The translations under genes and the position numbers were made by a program. This document shows, one piece after another, positions 18,928-24,449 of a stretch of 24,449 nt of DNA (positions are counted from its first letter, which is position 1; each line of letters begins with the position of its first letter). This DNA comes from Alphaproteobacteria bacterium (lineage in GTDB: Bacteria; Pseudomonadota; Alphaproteobacteria; ATCC43930; CGMCC-115725), in contig VAZF01000181.1 in assembly GCA_005888425.1 (NCBI GenBank), positions 1 through 24,449 of the forward strand, given 5' to 3'. The notes under the pieces are model-generated. The model was not told the origin of the DNA and made no database searches. It worked only from the letters and a program-made list of their open reading frames with translations.

Positions 18928-20464
18928 GGTCCGGCACGATCAGCGAGTGGCCGGTCATCGCCGCCGGCTTTGGCAGGCCGAGAAGATCGAGCAGCGTCGG
19001 CGCGACATCGGCGAGCCGGCCGTTCTCGACGCGCGCCATCGCGACCGGGGGGTTCACGATGACGAACGGCACCGGGTTCAGCGTATGCGCGGTATGCGGC
19101 TCTCCGGTGTCCGGATCGCGCATCATTTCGGCATTGCCATGATCGGCGGTGATGACGAGCGTGCCGCCCGCCTTCTCGACGGCTTCGGCGAGACGCCCGA
19201 GGCAGGCATCGACGGTTTCGACTGCTTTCATAGCGGCGTCGAGCTTACCGGTATGCCCGACCATGTCGGTGTTGGCGTAATTCAAAACCATGACATCAAA
19301 CCGGCCGGAACGGATCGCCGCGACGACTTTGTCCGTGACCTCGGGCGCGGACATCTCGGGCTGCTGATCGTAGGTCGCGACCTTTGGCGACGGCACCAGG
19401 ATGCGCTCCTCGCCAGGGAATACGGTCTCGCGGCCGCCATTAAAGAAGAATGTGACGTGCGCGTATTTCTCGGTCTCGGCGATGCGCAATTGCGTCATAC
19501 CGGCATTCGATACGATCTCGCCTAACGTGCCGCTCAGATCCTGCGGTGGAAACAGCGTCGCGACAAAGCGATTGAGCTCTGTTGAATACTCGACGAGCCC
19601 GAGCGCGGCGGCAAAGGCGATGTGCTTGTCACGCGGGAAGCCTGGAAAATCAGGATCGAGCAGCGCGGCAGCGATCTCGCGGATGCGGTCGGCGCGGAAA
19701 TTGGCGAAGAACACGCCGTCGCCGTCCTCGATGCCGCGGTAGTCGCCGATGGCTGTCGGCAGCACGAATTCATCGGTTTCGCCGCGGGCATAAGCGGCTT
19801 CGACCGCCTTGACGGGGTCGTCGGCATGCTCGCCAGCGGCGGCGGTCAGCGCGGCATAGGCCTTGGCGACGCGGTCCCAGCGCTTGTCGCGGTCCATCGC
19901 ATAATAGCGGCCAGTGACGGTGGCGATTTGGATAGCGCCGTGCCCGGCGACGTCCCGCTGAAACTGCTTCAGATAGCCGGCAGCGGATTGCGGCGGCGTG
20001 TCGCGGCCGTCGAGAAAGGCATGCACCGCGACCGGTACGCCGGCATCGCTCACGATGGTGGCGAGGGCAGCGGTCTGGTGCTGGTGCGAATGGACCCCGC
20101 CCGGCGAAACAAGCCCCATGACATGCGCCGTGCCGCCGCTCTGTTTAAGCCTGGCGATAAACTCCTGCAGCGTCGGCAGGCTTGCGACCTTGCCTTCGGT
20201 GAGCGCCTTGTCGATGCGCGGGAGATCCTGGATAACGACCCGGCCGGCACCGATATTGGTGTGGCCGACCTCGGAATTGCCCATCTGCCCGTCGGGCAGA
20301 CCCACGTAATGCTCGCTCGCGTTGAGCTGGGCATGCGGCCAGCGCCGCATCAGCTCGTGCCAGACCGGGGTTTTCGCCTTATCGATCGCGTTGTCGGCGC
20401 CGTTCGACCGCTCGCCCCAGCCGTCGAGGATGCAGAGCATCAGCGGTTTCGGGCGAGAGGTCAT
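18905..20464 (-). CDS. gpmI: 2,3-bisphosphoglycerate-independent phosphoglycerate mutase
   Basis: This is the 519-residue cofactor-independent mutase, interconverting 3- and 2-phosphoglycerate in glycolysis using two Mn ions. Asp14 (CILDGWG) and the phosphorylated Ser64 (MGNSEVGH) are in place. The substrate loop motifs GGVHSHQ and DGRDTPP are intact, as are the C-terminal metal motifs NTDMVGHTG and TADHGNAEMM. The length is normal for the family. The ATG at 20464 is preceded by GAGG about 11 bases upstream. Its 3' end overlaps the envC start by 23 bases, placing a glycolytic enzyme inside an envelope operon; I read this as operon order, not as evidence of a shared function. Confidence 0.97.
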   Translation of the reverse strand: MTSRPKPLMLCILDGWGERSNGADNAIDKAKTPVWHELMRRWPHAQLNASEHYVGLPDGQMGNSEVGHTNIGAGRVVIQDLPRIDKALTEGKVASLPTLQEFIARLKQSGGTAHVMGLVSPGGVHSHQHQTAALATIVSDAGVPVAVHAFLDGRDTPPQSAAGYLKQFQRDVAGHGAIQIATVTGRYYAMDRDKRWDRVAKAYAALTAAAGEHADDPVKAVEAAYARGETDEFVLPTAIGDYRGIEDGDGVFFANFRADRIREIAAALLDPDFPGFPRDKHIAFAAALGLVEYSTELNRFVATLFPPQDLSGTLGEIVSNAGMTQLRIAETEKYAHVTFFFNGGRETVFPGEERILVPSPKVATYDQQPEMSAPEVTDKVVAAIRSGRFDVMVLNYANTDMVGHTGKLDAAMKAVETVDACLGRLAEAVEKAGGTLVITADHGNAEMMRDPDTGEPHTAHTLNPVPFVIVNPPVAMARVENGRLADVAPTLLDLLGLPKPAAMTGHSLIVPDHDRRAAE

Positions 20465-20547
20465 GGTTAAGGCTGCCTCGCAGAACGGCCGGAGCGCGAT
20501 GTATACGCGAAACGGTCAGTTTCCCGGTAGTGTTGCCGCATCGCAGA

Positions 20548-21006
20548 TCAGTCACGGTGATAAGGGTGGCCGGCCAGGATCTGCTGGGCGCGGTAGAGCT
20601 GTTCCAACAGCATCGGGCGGACGAGAAGGTGCGGCCAAGTCATCGCGCCGAGGGAGAGGACCATATCGGCTTTCTCGAGAACCGGCTTGCCCAACCCTTC
20701 GGCGCCGCCGATTGCGAAGGCGACCGCACCGGCGCCGCGATCACGCCAAGCCGCCAGCCGGTCGGCTAAGTCGCGGCTCGACCATTCTGCGCCGCTGCGG
20801 TCGAGCGCGACGAGCATGGCGGCGGCCGGACGGGCGGCAAGGATCAATTCGGCCTCGCGCGCCTTTAGCTCGGCCGGCGAGAGTTTCCGCTTCTCTTCCA
20901 CTTCGATGACCGTGGCGGGCGGGACGAGCCGCCCGGCGTAATCCGTCTGAAGATCGTGCAGCGGGCCGCGCCGCAGGCGGCCGACCACGACCAGGTAGAG
21001 ATGGAT
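20548..21006 (-). CDS. rlmH: 23S rRNA pseudouridine-1915 N3-methyltransferase RlmH, apparent ATC start
   Basis: This is a 152-residue SPOUT methyltransferase that methylates pseudouridine 1915 in helix 69 of 23S rRNA. The knot region shows FAIGGAEGLG (98-107), and the C-terminus YRAQQILAGHPYHRD is nearly invariant in the family. The expected N-terminus, (M)HLYLVVVGRLRRGP, begins with an ATC codon at 21006-21004. AGGGG lies upstream in the 11-base gap after the rsfS TAA. The nearest conventional start is a GTG at 20988, which would cut the first beta strand. A GTG/TTG further upstream would lie deep inside rsfS. The ATC start gives the family length (E. coli 155), so I prefer it, but the start is uncertain. 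Confidence 0.88.
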   Translation of the reverse strand: MHLYLVVVGRLRRGPLHDLQTDYAGRLVPPATVIEVEEKRKLSPAELKAREAELILAARPAAAMLVALDRSGAEWSSRDLADRLAAWRDRGAGAVAFAIGGAEGLGKPVLEKADMVLSLGAMTWPHLLVRPMLLEQLYRAQQILAGHPYHRD

Positions 21007-21017
21007 CGCGCCGCCCC

Positions 21018-21407
21018 TTACTGAAGTACCGTCTCGATATCCGGCAGATCCGAGCCCCACATTTTTTCGAGATTGTAATAGGCGCGGATTTCCGGCCGGA
21101 AGATGTGAACGATGACGTCGCCGGCATCGATCAACACCCAATCGCCCTGGCTCTTGCCCTCGACCGCGACGCGGCCGGGGATCGCCTGTTCGAGGTGATC
21201 GGTCAAAGACGACACCTGCCGCGCCGACCGGCCGCTCGCGACGACCATGTAATCAGCGATCGTCGTCTTGCCGGCGAGATCGATCGTGACGATGTCCTCC
21301 GCCTTGCCGTCCTCGAGACTGTCGATGATGCGGCGGAGCAGGTCGGGCGCGCCGGTTGATTGCCGGGCGCGAGGGATCAGGGCGGTAACGGCGGATGGCG
21401 AGGTCAC
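21018..21407 (-). CDS. rsfS: RsfS, possible independent product from an internal start
   Basis: Within the nadD-rsfS frame, AAGGAG (21425-21420) is a perfect Shine-Dalgarno. It abuts an ATG at 21419 with no spacer and lies 12 bases before a GTG at 21407. Starting at the GTG gives a 129-residue protein whose RsfS domain begins near residue 21, an ordinary length for the family. The conserved RsfS blocks KAEDIVTIDLAGKTTIADYM, ASGRSARQVSSLTDHL and GDWVLIDAGDVIVHIF are complete. Whether free RsfS, the fusion, or both are made cannot be decided from sequence. Read as an alternative to, not in addition to, the fused entry. Confidence 0.5.
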   Translation of the reverse strand: MTSPSAVTALIPRARQSTGAPDLLRRIIDSLEDGKAEDIVTIDLAGKTTIADYMVVASGRSARQVSSLTDHLEQAIPGRVAVEGKSQGDWVLIDAGDVIVHIFRPEIRAYYNLEKMWGSDLPDIETVLQ

Positions 21408-22040
21408 TGCGGGTCTCATCTCCTTCAGGGTTTTGAGGCGCTCAGCCCGAATGCGCGTGGCCGAGCGGGGGTCGAGCCGGGTGTGCAAAAACACCCAGGC
21501 CGGGGGTGGGGTGAGCGCGAGCCGACGCGCCGCGGCGGCCGACAGCCTCGCCCGGGCGAAATGCCGGGACGCTGCTCCGGACAACGCTTTCGCGGTCGGG
21601 CCGGGACGCGCAAAGACGGCGATCGGAACCGTGCGGAAAATCTCCTGCCACCGCTTCCAATATGGGAATTGCGCGAGGTTGTCGCCACCCATCAGCCAGA
21701 CGAAACGGGCGCGCGGGAAGCGGCGACGCAAGGCTTTGAACGTGTCCGCGGTATAGGTCGAGCCGAGCTCGGCCTCGATGCCGCTGACCCGAATGCGGCG
21801 GTCACCGGCCGGGACTTCGCAGGCCTGGGCGAAGCGGTCGGCGAAGGGAGCCATGCCGGCGGGCGGCTTCAGCGGGTTCTGCGGCGAGACGAGCCACCAG
21901 ACCTCGTCGAGGCCGAGACGCTGCAGCGCCAGCCGGCTGATATGCAGATGCCCGCCATGGGCCGGGTTGAACGAGCCGCCGAGAAGGCCGATGCGCCGGC
22001 CGCTTCCGGCGTGGAGGCTCCCTCGCGGCGCGTAGCCCAC
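21018..22040 (-). CDS. nadD-rsfS: NadD-RsfS single reading frame (nicotinate-nucleotide adenylyltransferase fused to ribosome silencing factor)
   Basis: One uninterrupted frame of 340 residues encodes two proteins that are normally separate. Residues 1-199 are NadD, which makes deamido-NAD from nicotinate mononucleotide: GGSFNPAHGGH (21-31) is the nucleotidyltransferase motif, and SATRIR (194-199) is the C-terminal adenylate-binding motif where the family usually ends. Residues ~232-338 are RsfS, which binds ribosomal protein L14 and blocks subunit joining; it reads KAEDIVTIDLAGKTTIADYM through IVHIFRPEIRAYYNLEKMW. The joint (200-231) looks like translated intergenic sequence and contains AAGGAG. 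The start used is a GTG at 22040 (alternative 22046), directly after a repeat hairpin and a purine-rich GGGAGGGTGAGG. Real fusion, internal restart or sequencing error are all possible. Confidence 0.85.
   Translation of the reverse strand: MGYAPRGSLHAGSGRRIGLLGGSFNPAHGGHLHISRLALQRLGLDEVWWLVSPQNPLKPPAGMAPFADRFAQACEVPAGDRRIRVSGIEAELGSTYTADTFKALRRRFPRARFVWLMGGDNLAQFPYWKRWQEIFRTVPIAVFARPGPTAKALSGAASRHFARARLSAAAARRLALTPPPAWVFLHTRLDPRSATRIRAERLKTLKEMRPAVTSPSAVTALIPRARQSTGAPDLLRRIIDSLEDGKAEDIVTIDLAGKTTIADYMVVASGRSARQVSSLTDHLEQAIPGRVAVEGKSQGDWVLIDAGDVIVHIFRPEIRAYYNLEKMWGSDLPDIETVLQ
21420..21425 (-). promoter_or_regulatory. Shine-Dalgarno AAGGAG inside the NadD-RsfS frame
   Basis: AAGGAG on the minus strand is a full match to the anti-Shine-Dalgarno. 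It lies in coding sequence at the NadD/RsfS joint, just before ATG (21419) and GTG (21407). Its presence suggests that rsfS had, and may still have, its own translation start. Confidence 0.6.
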
Positions 22041-22045
22041 ACCCA

Positions 22046-22108
22046 CCTCACCCTCCCGCCGCTTACGCGACGGGCCCCTCCCTCTCCCCCCTGAAGGGTG
22101 GAGAGGGG
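22046..22108 (-). repeat. REP-like element with two hairpins in the proA-nadD gap
   Basis: On the mRNA strand the first hairpin (22108-22079) has a stem CCTCTCC/GGAGAGG plus CCC/GGG with one mismatch and the loop TTCA. The second (22074-22055) has an 8-bp stem CCCGTCGC/GCGGCGGG (one G-T wobble) closed by a GTAA tetraloop. GGGAGGGTGAGG follows at once and supplies the nadD Shine-Dalgarno. The composition and pairing resemble the REP-type elements widespread between genes in GC-rich alphaproteobacteria. The family assignment is from memory of such elements; other copies cannot be searched from this window. Confidence 0.65.
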
Positions 22109-22132
22109 CTGTTTTGGCGGAGGGCGAGCTAT

Positions 22133-23431
22133 TCAGGGGCGCACCTGGCCGTTGCCGCGGACGAGGTATTTGTAGGTGGTCAGTTCGGCGGCGCCGACCG
22201 GCCCTCGCGGCGGCAGCCGCTGGGTCGAGATGCCGATCTCGGCCCCCATGCCGAACTCGCCGCCATCGGCAAACTGGGTCGAGGCGTTGACCAGCACGAT
22301 CGCGCTGTCGACCTCGCGCAGGAACCGCTCGGCCGCGGCGTCGTCCTCGGTCACGATCGCATCGGTGTGGTGCGAGCCGTAATGGTTGATGTGATCGATT
22401 GCGCCGCTCACACCATCGACGACTCGCACGGCGAGGATCGCGTCGAGATATTCGGTACGCCAATCCTGTTCCGTTGCAGGTTGGACGTGCGCATCCAAGG
22501 CCAGCGTTTCCGTATCACCGCGCAATTCGCAGCCGGAGGCGCGCAGATCGGCAAGGATCGGCGGTAGCACGATGCGGGCGACCGCGCGATCGACCAGCAG
22601 CGTTTCGGTCGCGCCGCAGATCGAGACGCGGCGCATCTTGGCGTTCAGCACGATCTGGCGCGCCTTCTCGGGGTCGGCTGCGCGATCGATATAGGTGTGG
22701 CAGAGGCCTTCGAGATGGGCGATGACCGGGATGCGGCTCTCGCGCTGCACCCGCTCTATCAGCGAGGCGCCGCCCCGCGGCACGATGATGTCGATGATTC
22801 CGCTCATCTTAAGCATCAGGCCAACCGCGGCGCGGTCCCGCGTGGGCACGAGCTGTACCGCATGTACCGGTAGACCGGCCGAGTGGAGGCCCTCGGAAAG
22901 CGCGGAAACCAACGCTTTTGAGGAACGGAAGCTCTCGGAGCCGCCGCGCAGGATGGCGGCATTTCCCGATTTCAGGGCCAATCCGCCCGCATCGGCGGTC
23001 ACATTGGGGCGGCTCTCGTAGATGATGCCGATGACGCCGAGCGGCACGCTGACCCGCGCGATGCGGAGGCCATTGGGTCGGGTCCATTCGGCGAGCACCC
23101 GGCCGACCGGGTCGGGCTGGGCGGCGATGTCTTCGAGGCCACAGGCGACCGCTTCGAGGCGCTTCGGGTCGAGCGCGAGCCGATCCAGCAAGGCGGAGCC
23201 GATGCCGGCCTGCTTCGCCTCGGCAAGATCTTCGGCATTGGCGGACAGGATTTCATTCGCCCGCGAGCGAATCGCAGCGGCGGCGGCTTTGAGGGCAGCG
23301 GTCTTGGATTCGGCCGGGGCGAGCGCCAGCCGGGAGGCGGCGTCGCGGGCGCGGCGGCCGATCTCGGCCATGGTCTGGGCCAAATCCGAGGCCGGCTCGG
23401 CCGGGCGATGGATCAGGTCGTCGGGGCTCAT
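22133..23431 (-). CDS. proA: Gamma-glutamyl phosphate reductase
   Basis: This is a 432-residue NADPH-dependent reductase of the aldehyde dehydrogenase superfamily. It makes glutamate 5-semialdehyde in the second step of proline synthesis. The catalytic Cys272 lies in NAKMRRVSICGATETLLV, and the family block PLGVIGIIYESRPNVTADAG is intact at 130-149. LKSGNAAILRGGSE (the cofactor region) and the C-terminal GPVGAAELTTYKYLVRGNGQ are also standard. The sequence at the Cys (SICGATE) differs from the more usual VCNALE, a modest variation. The ATG overlaps the proB stop by 4 bases (ATGA), so the two steps of the pathway are translationally coupled. It is followed by a repeat-bearing 92-base gap before nadD. 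Confidence 0.96.
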   Translation of the reverse strand: MSPDDLIHRPAEPASDLAQTMAEIGRRARDAASRLALAPAESKTAALKAAAAAIRSRANEILSANAEDLAEAKQAGIGSALLDRLALDPKRLEAVACGLEDIAAQPDPVGRVLAEWTRPNGLRIARVSVPLGVIGIIYESRPNVTADAGGLALKSGNAAILRGGSESFRSSKALVSALSEGLHSAGLPVHAVQLVPTRDRAAVGLMLKMSGIIDIIVPRGGASLIERVQRESRIPVIAHLEGLCHTYIDRAADPEKARQIVLNAKMRRVSICGATETLLVDRAVARIVLPPILADLRASGCELRGDTETLALDAHVQPATEQDWRTEYLDAILAVRVVDGVSGAIDHINHYGSHHTDAIVTEDDAAAERFLREVDSAIVLVNASTQFADGGEFGMGAEIGISTQRLPPRGPVGAAELTTYKYLVRGNGQVRP

Positions 23432-24449
23432 CGGGCCTCCGTCAGCACCAGATCGTCGCGATGAATGATCTCATCGCGACCACGGTAGCCGAGAATTGTT
23501 GCAATTTCACCGCTCTTGTGGCCGGCGATCAGCCGGATATCGGCGGCGGCATAGGCCGAGAGGCCGCGCCCGGCCTCGATCCCGGCGCGGGTGCGGATGA
23601 CGACGCAGTCGCCGCGCTCGAAGGCGCCCTCGATACCGACCACCCCGGCCGGCAACAGGCTCTTGCCGCTGTGCAGCGCGCGGGCGGCCCCGTCGTCGAC
23701 GATGAGGGCACCGGCCGGGTTGACCGCGCCGGCAATCCAGGCCTTTCGCGCCGAGCGCGGCTCGCTGTGGGGCAGGAATAATGTCGCGCGGGCGCCCGCC
23801 TCGATTGCGCCAAGCGGCCCCGCCACCTCATTTCCTTTCGGGCGGCCCTCGGCGATGAGCATGTGGCAGCCGGCCTGCATCGCGATGCGGGCGGCGGCGA
23901 GCTTGGTGACCATGCCGCCCGAGCTGTAGCCGGGCGGCGCGCTGCCGGCCATGCCCTCGATCTCGGGGCCGAGATCGCGCACCAGGGGAATATGACGCGC
24001 GGCCGGATCGTGGCGCGGGTCGGCCGAGTACAGGCCGTCGATATCGGACAGCAGCACCAGCATGTCGGCGCTCGCCATCTGCGCGACGCGGGCGGCGAGG
24101 CGGTTATTGTCGCCAAAACGGATCTCGGCAGTGGCAATCGTGTCGTTCTCGTTGACGACCGGCACGGCGCCGAGGCCGAGCAGCTGGGCGAAGGTGGCGC
24201 GGGCATTGAGATGGCGGCGTCGCTCCTCGGTGTCTTCCAAGGTCAGCAGGATCTGCGCCACCGTGATGCCGTGGCGAGCCAGCGCCTCCTGATAGGCATG
24301 CGCAAGACGGATCTGGCCCGTCGCCGCCGCGGCCTGCTTTTCCTCGAGACGCAAGGCCCTGCCGCGCAGGCCGAGATGGCGGCGCCCGACCGCGATCGCG
24401 CCGGAGGAGACGACGATGACCTCCTGCCGCCGGGCGCGGCAGCGCGCGA
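23428..24449 (-). CDS. proB: Glutamate 5-kinase, N-terminus outside window
   Basis: This is the partial glutamate 5-kinase that starts proline synthesis and is usually the feedback-controlled enzyme. The frame is open to the window edge; 339 residues are visible and roughly 35-45 are missing at the N-terminus, judged from the position of VSSGAIAVGR. Amino acid kinase motifs visible are NENDTIATAEIRFGDNNRLA (substrate and Mg binding), LLSDIDGLYSADPR, and GGMVTKLAAARIA (nucleotide site). A PUA domain, common in this enzyme, makes up about the last 80 residues (ARALHSGKSLLPAGVVGIEG onward). A TTG at 24354 is internal, not a start. The gene overlaps proA by 4 bases. obgE is the likely upstream neighbour by analogy, but it is not seen. 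Confidence 0.95.
   Translation of the reverse strand, partial: ARCRARRQEVIVVSSGAIAVGRRHLGLRGRALRLEEKQAAAATGQIRLAHAYQEALARHGITVAQILLTLEDTEERRRHLNARATFAQLLGLGAVPVVNENDTIATAEIRFGDNNRLAARVAQMASADMLVLLSDIDGLYSADPRHDPAARHIPLVRDLGPEIEGMAGSAPPGYSSGGMVTKLAAARIAMQAGCHMLIAEGRPKGNEVAGPLGAIEAGARATLFLPHSEPRSARKAWIAGAVNPAGALIVDDGAARALHSGKSLLPAGVVGIEGAFERGDCVVIRTRAGIEAGRGLSAYAAADIRLIAGHKSGEIATILGYRGRDEIIHRDDLVLTEAR

Noticed and set aside
21007..21141. Start of rlmH at 21141 inside rsfS
   Set aside because: It would add 45 residues with no family similarity and overlap about 120 bases of rsfS.
22041..22463. Upstream extension of the nadD frame into proA
   Set aside because: It overlaps the proA coding region in another frame and is Arg-rich; the nadD homology begins near 22000.

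Overview
The window is about 24.4 kb of GC-rich, densely packed bacterial chromosome. Gene content and order point to an alphaproteobacterium; a Rhodospirillales or Rhizobiales relative is a guess. The evidence is a five-gene F1 ATP synthase operon (atpHAGDC) with no F0 genes beside it, the lpdA/xerC/DUF484/priA neighbourhood, and a proB-proA-nadD-rsfS-rlmH-gpmI-envC-ctpA-rppH string. No phage genes, insertion sequences, CRISPR array, rRNA or tRNA were seen, and nothing looks like a wholly new system. The interest lies in gene architecture and small repeats.

Layout, left to right. 1-248: 3' end of dihydrolipoamide dehydrogenase (+). 252-2122: xerC and an upstream DUF484 gene (both -), DUF484 being transcribed first. 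2280-4526: priA (+), converging on an MFS transporter (-, 4542-5897) across a small hairpin that contains or touches both stop codons. A 282-bp divergent intergenic region then precedes atpH-atpA-atpG-atpD-atpC (+, 6180-11104). 11111-15885: an accessory block of an OFA-type MFS transporter (-), a ferritin-like di-iron protein (+), an M20 dipeptidase (-) and a PfkB/ribokinase-family sugar kinase (+). An inverted repeat of the common interspersed kind lies between the last two.

15874-24449 is one long minus-strand unit. In the order of transcription it reads proB (5' end outside the window), proA, nadD-rsfS, rlmH, gpmI, envC, ctpA, rppH. Several junctions overlap: ATGA overlaps at proB/proA and envC/ctpA, and a 23-nt overlap at gpmI/envC. 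It covers proline synthesis, NAD synthesis, ribosome silencing, 23S rRNA methylation, glycolysis, septal murein hydrolase activation, periplasmic proteolysis and RNA 5'-end processing.

The most notable observations are these. (1) nadD and rsfS form a single reading frame with no stop between them, but with a perfect AAGGAG inside the junction; inserting one base would recreate a normal NadD end. (2) rlmH has no ATG/GTG/TTG at its family-expected start; an ATC codon sits exactly there behind a G-rich Shine-Dalgarno. (3) A two-hairpin REP-like repeat forms the leader, and probably the ribosome-binding site, of nadD. (4) A second palindromic repeat sits inside the divergent M20/kinase promoter region. 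(5) The OFA transporter has Gln where oxalate transporter OxlT, as I recall it, has its key Lys.
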